Assembly: GCA_946415665.1 (NCBI GenBank) | Contig: CAMKTI010000103.1 | Span: 1 to 5,000, forward strand | DNA: 5,000 bases | Direction of reading: 5' to 3' | DNA from: an uncultured Clostridia bacterium | Lineage (GTDB): Bacteria; Bacillota; Clostridia; Lachnospirales; CAMVHY01 | Shown here: piece by piece, positions 1-5,000 of the stretch | Numbering within the stretch: position 1 is the first letter of the stretch | Layout of the letters: each line of letters starts with the position of its first letter | Position numbers and translations under genes: made by a program | The notes under the pieces: model-generated | The model's database searches: none | What the model saw: the letters and a program-made list of their open reading frames with translations, nothing else | Told to the model about the DNA's origin: nothing

Positions 1-26
1 TTAATACATACAAAAGATTTTGTCAA
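1..26 (-). promoter_or_regulatory. possible leftward promoter cut by the window edge
   Basis: On the minus strand a perfect TTGACA lies at 26-21. A TATTAA follows after only 14 nt (6-1), which is short; a -10 box at the preferred 17-nt distance would fall mostly outside the window. If real, it would drive a gene to the left of the window. The missing sequence prevents a decision. Confidence 0.25.
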
Positions 27-151
27 ACGATTTTTTTGAATTCATAAAGTTTTTTGCTTCATGAAAAATTTATTTTTTAATTTGGCATTAATCAATAACT
101 TTCATGACATATATAATTTGATAAAATTACAAAAAACGCCATGTATAATAC
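1..151. other. AT-rich flank without a gene
   Basis: I see no open reading frame with a start and ribosome binding site on either strand, and no RNA gene. The stretch is very AT-rich with several T runs. It contains an isolated TATAAT at 112-117 (plus strand) but no -35 element at a workable distance. It ends where the left inverted repeat of the insertion sequence begins. Confidence 0.6.
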
Positions 152-171
152 CAATATCATTAAGTTAAGAT
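152..171 (+). repeat. left terminal inverted repeat of the insertion sequence
   Basis: This repeat contains TATCATTAAGTTAAGAT (155-171), exactly complementary to 1158-1174. Including the outer three bases the match is 19 of 20. It forms the left end of the element and lies about 160 bp before the transposase start. Confidence 0.85.
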
Positions 172-333
172 GGTAGCAAAAAGATCTCCACATCAGAAAT
201 GATATAGATTTTTTTTTGATATAAAGGATTGAAAAAGTCTCACGCACGTGCAGCCACTTTCGCTTTGAAGTCCTGTAAAAAAGCGAGAATAATGCCCTTA
301 ATTAGACAAATTCTAACTGCAATGAGGACATAT

Positions 334-1020
334 ATGAATCCAAAATATTTTAAGAACCCTTTATTATTGTCCAAAATGGAATTTGTTGCAGCTAGACGTA
401 ATGCATTTTGTCTCAAGCCGTGCTAAGACTTAATTCGAAACAGAAAGTTACTATTCCATGCAATAGTTAAAACAATTATGGACATACAAAACAAAAGTTT
501 AACAAATAAAATCACCGCAGCGCCAAACCTACCATCTGCTTTTGTATTTGTTCAGTAACGATGCCACCAATCCAAATGACGTCTCATTTTATCATTCTGG
601 TGCTAATAGTCAAAGACCACATAATCTATTGCGCTTAAATGCACTCTTTGACCTTTCTAAATGCAGACGATTATCCGCCTCATAAGCATCGTGAGTTCTA
701 TACCTCACGCTGGGAAATCGAAATATCTTTTAGAATCATGAAATATACAATTGGAACACTGGATTTTTATCTAGAGAAGGTGATGTCATGCATATTTGAT
801 TATGTATAACTTCGCTAAAATGATTACCACATACGCAGCGATTGAAAAAAACACTATTATGACAACTTCACAGTAGCTGTCTATATTCATGTGAAGATTA
901 TTTTACAGCGAAAAAACAATATTACCTAATTTAGAAGCCATTAATATCATTTCCATTAGGCCCGGCAGGTATCGGGAACGAAAACTGACATCAAAAATAT
1001 TTTACGGCTTCTTAGTATAG
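334..1020 (+). pseudogene. IS4-family transposase, degraded (stops, frameshifts, two internal deletions)
   Basis: The gene once encoded a DDE transposase that cut and pasted the surrounding element. The start is probably ATG at 334, preceded by GAGGA at 324-328 with 5-nt spacing. Frame 1 (334-555) gives an N-terminal domain with RNRKLLFHAIVK, interrupted by a TAA at 424-426, and runs on to LPSAFVFVQ, a motif that leads into QxR in intact relatives. Frame 2 (560-655) gives DATNPNDVSFYHSG and LRLNALFDL, matching the family's HLNALYDL block. Frame 3 (about 657-920) gives LNADDYPP and YTSRWEIEISFRIMK, the C-terminal signature with the catalytic Glu, then further stops and NFTVAVYI. Frame 1 again (925-1020) gives ISIRPGRYRERK, the family's C-terminal PIRPGR block, ending at TAG. 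Sequence expected between SAFVFVQ and DATNPND (about 45 residues) and between NALFDL and LNADDYPP (about 150 residues, including the central Asp) is absent. It cannot make an active enzyme. The frame-1 reading is also open from a TTG at 229, but that stretch (229-333) shows no transposase motif and is probably leader. Confidence 0.85.
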
Positions 1021-1157
1021 GATAGTATAAGAAATAAAATCTTTAATAAAAACTTTTGACGGATGCAAATCTGTTTAATTTTTATACAAAAAAATAAAGG
1101 AAACATCGGAAAAGACAACCGCTTTACTGCCATGTCGCTTAGCTAATCATGCTTGTT
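1021..1157. other. non-coding 3' part of the insertion sequence
   Basis: The stretch lies between the end of the transposase remnant and the right inverted repeat. I see no reading frame. A weak stem at 1059-1074 (6 bp with one G-U pair, GCAA loop) is followed by an AT-rich stretch, but it is too weak to call a terminator. Confidence 0.5.
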
Positions 1158-1177
1158 ATCTTAACTTAATGATAATG
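1158..1177 (-). repeat. right terminal inverted repeat of the insertion sequence
   Basis: This repeat reads ATCTTAACTTAATGATA followed by ATG on the plus strand, the reverse complement of the left repeat with one mismatch. It marks the right end of the element, 62 bp from the stop codon of the transporter gene. Confidence 0.85.
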
Positions 1178-1183
1178 ACGTTG

Positions 1184-1202
1184 AGCAGCCGGGTCTTTTT
1201 TT
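1184..1202. terminator. orphan terminator arm with T-tract
   Basis: AGCAGCCGGGTC (1184-1195) runs directly into seven T residues, the appearance of the 3' arm and T-tract of an intrinsic terminator read on the plus strand. Read on the minus strand it is the 5' arm (A-tract, GACCCGGCTGCT) of a terminator for the leftward transporter gene, which stops at 1240. The complementary arm is not present on either side. It begins 7 bp outside the right end of the insertion sequence. It is probably a broken remnant and is not expected to terminate efficiently as it stands. Confidence 0.35.
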
Positions 1203-1239
1203 GTAGCAAAAACATTAATTTTATATTTAGCTTTTAAAA

Positions 1240-1797
1240 TTATTCACACCACAAAAAATTTATTATCATAGCTCCAATCGAATTTCCAATAACAATCGAA
1301 ACAAATTTTAGCAGATTAACAAAACTAAAATTTAATACCAAAAATGGAAAATCAGCAATGCAATGTCTAAATCCACATAATATAAATATCATGATAGAAA
1401 AAACAGTAATTATTTTATTTTTATTTGAAACTGCAATGTGCATACACATACCGCATAATGAACCTAAAATTAATAACGAAAATGATCCACAAGAAAATTT
1501 ATTGCATGCTGTTGTTAGTGATAATAAAAGTATTTTTTCTTTGGATTGCAAAAAAATTATGTAAACAAACGTGACACCGATTAAATTAGCCAATAAAATC
1601 TTTATCAAAAATCCAAAATTATATTTATTATAAAAACCAATTTTTCCTGTATATAAATTTAAATTCGAATTTATCACAGTCAAAAGTGCAAGAGAAAACA
1701 ACATTGCTCCGATATAATTATTCTCAATCGTTATATAAGCAATGTCACCGATGCCAACTAATATTCCAGCATATAAAGCTTTTTTTATATCAATCAC
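1240..1797 (-). CDS. small formate/nitrite transporter (FNT) family membrane protein
   Basis: The predicted protein has 185 residues and about six hydrophobic segments. It resembles the FNT family of pentameric channels for small monovalent anions (formate, nitrite, hydrosulfide) in the cytoplasmic membrane. Supporting blocks are GILVGIGDIAYIT (11-23, first helix), NLYTGKIGF (47-55), LCGMCMHIAV (114-123), GFRHCIADFPF (142-152; it resembles the family's G-x-E-H-x-x-A-N-M block and carries the conserved central His at 145) and VIGNSIGA (169-176, last helix). It is shorter than FocA or NirC (about 270-285 residues), mainly through short loops and ends. The reading frame is open from a GTG at 1851 inside the upstream gene. 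An ATG at 1806 abuts its AAAAAGG with no spacer, whereas GTG at 1797 has AAGGA 8 nt upstream, so I prefer 1797; 1806 would add three residues. It lies 37 bp after the dehydrogenase and is probably co-transcribed with it. The substrate cannot be told from sequence. Confidence 0.75.
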   Translation of the reverse strand: MIDIKKALYAGILVGIGDIAYITIENNYIGAMLFSLALLTVINSNLNLYTGKIGFYNKYNFGFLIKILLANLIGVTFVYIIFLQSKEKILLLSLTTACNKFSCGSFSLLILGSLCGMCMHIAVSNKNKIITVFSIMIFILCGFRHCIADFPFLVLNFSFVNLLKFVSIVIGNSIGAMIINFLWCE

Positions 1798-1834
1798 AAA
1801 TTTCATCCTTTTTAATTTTTGCTCTAAAAAAAAA

Positions 1835-2647
1835 TCAAATAGCATGTCCACCGGAAACTTTTATAACTTGTCCCGTAATCATTTTTGCTTTTTCACTTGC
1901 TAAAAATAAAATAGTATCCGCAATATCTTCCGGTTGAATTAATTTTTGCATCGGAATTAACGAAATAACTTTTTTTTCAAAATCATCATCAATCCATCCC
2001 GTCTGCGTTGGACCGGGCGCAACACAATTTACAGTAATTCCATATTTTGCGATTTCAAGAGCAATGCTTCGAGTCAGCGCTTCTAAACTTGCTTTACTTG
2101 CTCCATAAGTAATTTGACCAGCAAAAATTTGCGCCGCATCCGTAGAAATATTTATTATTCTTCCATAATCACCGCGATGATTAATAAATTCTCGCATCAT
2201 TAAAGTACTTCCTCGAACATTAACTGCAAATGTCTCGTCAATCACTTTTTGCGTTATCTTTTCTATCGTATCAAAACCATTTTCATCATCTACTGCGGCA
2301 TTATTAACTAAAACATCAATCTTCCCATATTTTTTTAAAGCCGTCGAATAAATTTCCTTTACAGAATCTTCATTAGAAATATCACCTTCCAAAATAATAC
2401 AATCAGCATTTATTTCTTTTATTTTATTTTCAACAATATCCGCACTTCCTGCATTTGCTGCGTAATATCTATCTACTCCATTTTTATTAATTTTATTCTT
2501 ATCAAACTGCCTCAATATTTTTTTATAAACCAAAATTAATTTTGCTTTTTCACGAGCAAATGCATATGCTGTTGCCGCTCCAATTCCTTGTGGATTATTT
2601 ATTCCTGTAATTAAAACAACTTTATTTTCCAACCCATAAGAAACCAT
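1835..2647 (-). CDS. short-chain dehydrogenase/reductase (SDR), FabG-like
   Basis: This is a 270-residue classical SDR, a soluble NAD(P)-dependent oxidoreductase with a Rossmann fold. Visible motifs are TGINNPQGIG (14-23, a nucleotide-binding glycine motif two residues longer than the usual TGxxxGIG), GDIS (88-91), NNAA (115-118), structural N143, catalytic S168, Y181 and K185 (YxxxK), and APGPTQTGW (210-218). It ends with the family's ITGQVIKVSGG pattern. The GPTxTGW block and the lengthened glycine motif recall FabG-like SDRs of Bacillus and relatives with no assigned substrate. Residues about 42-70 are Lys/Asn-rich and show no clear cofactor-choosing acidic or Arg residue, so NADH versus NADPH is undecided. 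ATG at 2647 is chosen over the longer frame from 2734 because GGAGGG (2661-2656) lies 8 nt upstream and the extra 29 residues are not SDR-like. It follows the helicase stop by 122 bp. A TATGAT at 2696-2691 with a poor -35 could be its own promoter. Confidence 0.88.
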   Translation of the reverse strand: MVSYGLENKVVLITGINNPQGIGAATAYAFAREKAKLILVYKKILRQFDKNKINKNGVDRYYAANAGSADIVENKIKEINADCIILEGDISNEDSVKEIYSTALKKYGKIDVLVNNAAVDDENGFDTIEKITQKVIDETFAVNVRGSTLMMREFINHRGDYGRIINISTDAAQIFAGQITYGASKASLEALTRSIALEIAKYGITVNCVAPGPTQTGWIDDDFEKKVISLIPMQKLIQPEDIADTILFLASEKAKMITGQVIKVSGGHAI

Positions 2648-2655
2648 TTTTATTT

Positions 2656-2661
2656 CCCTCC
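2656..2661 (-). promoter_or_regulatory. ribosome binding site of the dehydrogenase
   Basis: GGAGGG on the minus strand sits 8 nt before ATG at 2647. It decides the start against a longer frame opening at 2734, which lacks a comparable site. Confidence 0.7.
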
Positions 2662-2769
2662 ATTTCCAAAATAAAAACCCCAACACTTTAATCATAAACA
2701 AAATAAATCTAAAAATAAAGTTTCTAATAAACACAATCCAATATACAAAACTTTTTTATATCTTAACTT

Positions 2770-4587
2770 TTATTTTAAAAACGGCTTTAAAAACCTCGAA
2801 ACTTTTGCTTCTGATTCATATCTCGATTTTATTATAGAGATAAATAAATTATTTTTCGCACGTGTTAATCCTACATAAAATAATCTTAATTCTTCTTCTA
2901 ATTCTTGATCTGTAACACTTTTTTCATGTGGTACTAAACCTTCGATTGCGCTAATCAAATAAACCGTATCAAATTCAAGTCCTTTTGCGCTGTGCATCGT
3001 TGTTAAAGTTACGCCTGGATTTTCGTTACTTGATTTCATATTTATAGAAAAGTTTTCGGCATACAAAACAAATTCACTCTTATCACTAAAATTTTTTGCA
3101 CTTTCCTGAACTTCATCAAGAATTTCAAAAAGCCATCTGGATTTTATTTTTCTTGCATCACAAAACTCTCGTATAAAATTATCATAGCCAATTATTTTTC
3201 TTATATATTTTACACAATCATAACATGACAAGCCAAAAATTTTTTTTACATGAAATAATAATTCTTCTATCGGAGCTCGTCGCCATAACGGAATTTTTCT
3301 GTCCTCAAACAAATTTTTTAATATATTTTTTTTATCTCCCAACGATTTTTTTGATGCGCGTATAAACATTTCTTTACTTATAAATCTTTTTGGTCGATTT
3401 ATTATTTGCCCAAGAGATTTTATATCACTTTGATCAAGACAAAATTTTATGTATGCCAAAATATCTTGTGAAACCCAATTATCATATAAATTACTAACTT
3501 CGTCTTTTAATTTATAATCTATATTCAGATTCATAAAATTTATTATAAATGCTTGTGCCTGAATATTAGTTCGAAAAATTATCGCCGTGTCATTTGCCTG
3601 CTCCAAATTATTTTTTTTTATCATCGCCGCAATTTTTTTTGCTTCGTCATTTATATCATCAAATTTTAAAATTTTTGGCTCGATTCCGATTAAACCACGC
3701 CCAGAAGTTTTTTTCTGATATCTATTTTTATTTTGCGCGATAACTTTATTACAAAACAAAATTATTTTTTCGCTCGATCTATAATTTTTATCTAAAATAA
3801 TTATTTTTGCATCACCAAAATCTTTTTTAAAATCCAATAAAAATTCTGGTCGTGCTCCACGAAATTTATAAATACTTTGGTCGTCATCACCAACCACAAA
3901 TAAATTTTCTGTTGTCAATAATTTTATACATTCATATTGCGCGCGATTTATATCCTGAAACTCATCAATCAAAATAAATTTATATTTACTTTTATAAAAT
4001 TCAAGCGCCGATTTATTTTTCGTCAAAATTTTATGGCATAAACTCAACATGTCATCAAAATCAATTTTCTTATGTTTTTTTTTATATCCCTCGTAAATTA
4101 AAAAAATTTTTTTAAAATCATTACTCGCACACGATTTACTATTATAAAAATTTATGTCAAGCAATTCATTTTTTACAATTCCAATCTCATTTAAAATATC
4201 TTTTAAAAAATCCTCATCCGAATTAAAATCAAAGTTATTTTTTATAATTTGCTTAATCAAATTTTTTTTTTCCGTTTCAGCAAAAATATTTTCAACCGAA
4301 ATATTATAAACATGCCTGATAATTCTAAAAAAAAACGAATGAAACGTAGCAAATAAAACTTTGTTTGCGCCGTAAATTTTTTGAAATCGATTTTTCATTT
4401 CATCAGCAGCGGCTTTTGTAAAAGTAATAACCAAAATATTTTTTTCGTTAACTTTATATTTTTCCAACAAAGTTTTTACGCGATGAATAATAACAGTTGT
4501 CTTACCGCTTCCAGGTCCGGCTAAAACAAGCATTTTCCCTTTAAAAAAATTTACCGCCTCAGATTGTTTTTCATTCAGTCCATTCAT
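2770..4587 (-). CDS. UvrD/PcrA-like superfamily 1A DNA helicase, compact form
   Basis: This 605-residue ATP-dependent helicase is expected to translocate 3'-5' on single-stranded DNA in repair, replication restart or clearing of recombination filaments. All core motifs are present: Q motif LNEKQSEAV (4-12), Walker A AGPGSGKT (23-30), motif Ia ITFTKAAADEM (54-64), TFHS (81-84), Walker B DEFQD (208-212), motif III VGDDDQSIYKFRGA (232-245), motif IV NYRSS (268-272), motif V TMHSAKGLEF (about 529-538) and motif VI YVGLTRAK (about 571-578). It should therefore be active. It stops soon after motif VI, at about 605 residues against roughly 720 for PcrA or UvrD, and lacks the C-terminal tail that in PcrA contacts RNA polymerase. 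A RecB- or AddA-type nuclease domain is also absent. A separate housekeeping PcrA may exist elsewhere, so no gene symbol is given. ATG at 4587 has AAGGAG 6 nt upstream; a second ATG at 4583 is out of frame. It is the first gene after a terminator and a putative promoter. Confidence 0.93.
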   Translation of the reverse strand: MNGLNEKQSEAVNFFKGKMLVLAGPGSGKTTVIIHRVKTLLEKYKVNEKNILVITFTKAAADEMKNRFQKIYGANKVLFATFHSFFFRIIRHVYNISVENIFAETEKKNLIKQIIKNNFDFNSDEDFLKDILNEIGIVKNELLDINFYNSKSCASNDFKKIFLIYEGYKKKHKKIDFDDMLSLCHKILTKNKSALEFYKSKYKFILIDEFQDINRAQYECIKLLTTENLFVVGDDDQSIYKFRGARPEFLLDFKKDFGDAKIIILDKNYRSSEKIILFCNKVIAQNKNRYQKKTSGRGLIGIEPKILKFDDINDEAKKIAAMIKKNNLEQANDTAIIFRTNIQAQAFIINFMNLNIDYKLKDEVSNLYDNWVSQDILAYIKFCLDQSDIKSLGQIINRPKRFISKEMFIRASKKSLGDKKNILKNLFEDRKIPLWRRAPIEELLFHVKKIFGLSCYDCVKYIRKIIGYDNFIREFCDARKIKSRWLFEILDEVQESAKNFSDKSEFVLYAENFSINMKSSNENPGVTLTTMHSAKGLEFDTVYLISAIEGLVPHEKSVTDQELEEELRLFYVGLTRAKNNLFISIIKSRYESEAKVSRFLKPFLK

Positions 4588-4593
4588 AATTTT

Positions 4594-4599
4594 CTCCTT
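4594..4599 (-). promoter_or_regulatory. ribosome binding site of the helicase
   Basis: AAGGAG on the minus strand, 6 nt before ATG at 4587, is a near-ideal Shine-Dalgarno sequence and fixes the start. Confidence 0.75.
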
Positions 4600-4622
4600 A
4601 AAATTTTTTTCTGGCGCAATTT

Positions 4623-4652
4623 ATTTTAAGACAGATAATTTTTTTTGCACAA
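4623..4652 (-). promoter_or_regulatory. putative sigma-70-type promoter of the helicase
   Basis: On the minus strand TTGTGC (4652-4647) is followed after 18 nt by TAAAAT (4628-4623), which matches TATAAT at five of six positions. The -35 matches only in TTG. The -10 box ends 35 bp before the helicase ATG, just downstream of the terminator of the preceding gene, where a promoter is expected. No operator-like palindrome is visible. Confidence 0.4.
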
Positions 4653-4656
4653 TAAA

Positions 4657-4691
4657 ATAAAAGACCAATCAAATTGATGATTGGCTTTTTT
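4657..4691 (-). terminator. rho-independent terminator after the right-edge gene
   Basis: CCAATCA (4665-4671), a 6-nt loop and TGATTGG (4678-4684) form a perfect 7-bp stem. T-rich tracts flank it on both strands: CTTTTTT on the plus strand, and TCTTTTATTTT after the stem on the minus strand. It starts about 20 bp downstream of the stop codon of the leftward gene at 4713 and separates that gene from the helicase promoter. The stem is AT-rich, so strength may be moderate. It could act in both directions, but no plus-strand gene is seen to need it. Confidence 0.65.
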
Positions 4692-4712
4692 GTTTTTAAG
4701 ATAAATTTTTTA

Positions 4713-5000
4713 TTATGAAGGAAATTGCAGGTTATTTATGTTTTCTATGTTTTCTTCTGAATTATCTTTTTCTGATCCAGGAATATCATTTTGTTCATTT
4801 GTATTGATTTCATTGTTATTGAGTATTATTTTGTTTTTGTTTGCCTCAAAAGTTGAAATTTTTTCGGGTTCTGGCTCTTTAAAATCTCTTATCTTATTCA
4901 AATCATAAACATCAATGGCGCGATCAATAGATTTAAATTCGTTATAGTTTTCTTTTAGACAGAAAAACCAACGAATTCCAACTAAAATAGTAAGCACAAC
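4713..5000 (-). CDS. hypothetical protein with hydrophobic N-terminal part and acidic Asn/Glu-rich tail (N-terminus outside window)
   Basis: The reading frame is open to the window edge; a GTG at 4997 is a formal start, but no ribosome binding site can be seen, so the gene probably begins outside. The visible 95 residues start with a hydrophobic stretch (VVLTILVGIRWFF), probably the end of a membrane anchor or signal. A charged segment follows (KENYNEFKSIDRAIDVYDLNK), then a tail of about 50 residues dominated by Glu, Asn, Lys and Ile, with EPEPEK and repeated N-N/E-N runs, likely disordered. I do not recognise the family. It ends at TAA 4713-4715 followed by a hairpin terminator, which supports it being a transcribed gene. 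The tail would lie on one side of the membrane; which side cannot be told. Confidence 0.55.
   Translation of the reverse strand, partial: VVLTILVGIRWFFCLKENYNEFKSIDRAIDVYDLNKIRDFKEPEPEKISTFEANKNKIILNNNEINTNEQNDIPGSEKDNSEENIENINNLQFPS

Larger units (their letters stand above)
152..1177 (+). mobile_element. decayed IS4-type insertion sequence, internally deleted
   Basis: The element is bounded by inverted repeats at 152-171 and 1158-1177 that match at 19 of 20 positions, both outer ends beginning 5'-CA. Between them is a broken plus-strand reading frame with the hallmarks of an IS4-family DDE transposase, including the Y-x-x-R-W-x-I-E-x-x-F-R-x-x-K signature near 699. The total is about 1.0 kb, whereas intact relatives with a transposase of about 430 residues are roughly 1.6 kb, so about 0.6 kb has been lost internally. 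The flanks (ending at 151 and starting at 1178) share no obvious direct repeat, so the target duplication has decayed or was lost by rearrangement. The neighbouring genes on the right all run the opposite way. The family assignment is from memory of conserved motifs, not from a search. Confidence 0.85.

Noticed and set aside
82..117. TTGGCA (82-87) with TATAAT (112-117) as a rightward promoter
   Set aside because: The spacing is 24 nt, far outside the working range.
141..151. Target-site duplication at the insertion sequence ends
   Set aside because: The bases before 152 and after 1177 do not match over 8-12 positions in any small shift I tried.
229..333. Open frame from TTG at 229 leading into the transposase remnant
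   Set aside because: It has no transposase-like motif, and GAGGA at 324-328 with ATG at 334 explains the start better; treated as leader of the element.
636..665. 8-bp direct repeat TAAATGCA at 636-643 and 658-665 near the second deletion junction
   Set aside because: Both copies are retained and each belongs to a conserved Leu-Asn-Ala codon run of the transposase, so it is coincidental rather than the deletion scar.
1059..1080. Weak stem-loop with GCAA loop followed by an AT-rich stretch
   Set aside because: Only 6-7 bp with G-U pairs, a poor T-tract, and located in decayed DNA; not enough for a terminator.
1358..1937. Two plus-strand open frames opposite the transporter and dehydrogenase genes
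   Set aside because: They are antisense shadows of clearly recognisable minus-strand proteins and have no domain features of their own.
2691..2719. TATGAT on the minus strand as a promoter for the dehydrogenase
   Set aside because: The -10 box is good, but the hexamer 17 nt upstream (TTTATT) is a poor -35 and such AT-rich DNA yields this by chance; mentioned in the gene entry only.

Overview
The window is AT-rich DNA. Its intact genes all lie on the minus strand, use TAA or TGA stops, and two of them have strong AAGGAG/GGAGGG ribosome binding sites. A low-GC member of the Bacillota (Clostridia or Negativicutes type) fits best. This is inferred from composition and from the kinds of protein and IS element present, and the genus cannot be told.

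Layout from left to right. Positions 1-151 are an AT-rich flank with no gene; a possible leftward promoter touches the left edge. Positions 152-1177 are a decayed insertion sequence of the IS4 type. It has near-perfect 20-bp terminal inverted repeats (19 of 20 identical), and between them (334-1020) lies a transposase pseudogene that can be read only by switching frames, with in-frame stops and two apparent internal deletions. Right of it, at 1184-1202, is what looks like one arm of a rho-independent terminator with no partner arm. The intact genes follow, all leftward: a small formate/nitrite-transporter-family membrane protein (1240-1797), a short-chain dehydrogenase/reductase (1835-2647), and a compact UvrD/PcrA-like superfamily 1 helicase (2770-4587). 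Upstream of the helicase are a putative promoter (4623-4652) and a hairpin terminator (4657-4691). The terminator closes a separate leftward gene at the right edge (4713-5000, cut by the window), which encodes a short protein with a hydrophobic N-terminal part and an acidic Asn/Glu-rich tail.

The three central genes are co-directional. The dehydrogenase and the transporter are about 37 bp apart and probably co-transcribed. The helicase is followed by a 122-bp gap, so the dehydrogenase may have its own promoter there or be read through from the helicase. Nothing in the sequence ties DNA repair to the reductase and transporter functionally.

I did not find a new defence, RNA or mobile system here. 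The most informative part is the IS remnant, whose open reading frames are so broken that an automatic gene caller would probably label it a hypothetical protein or intergenic DNA.
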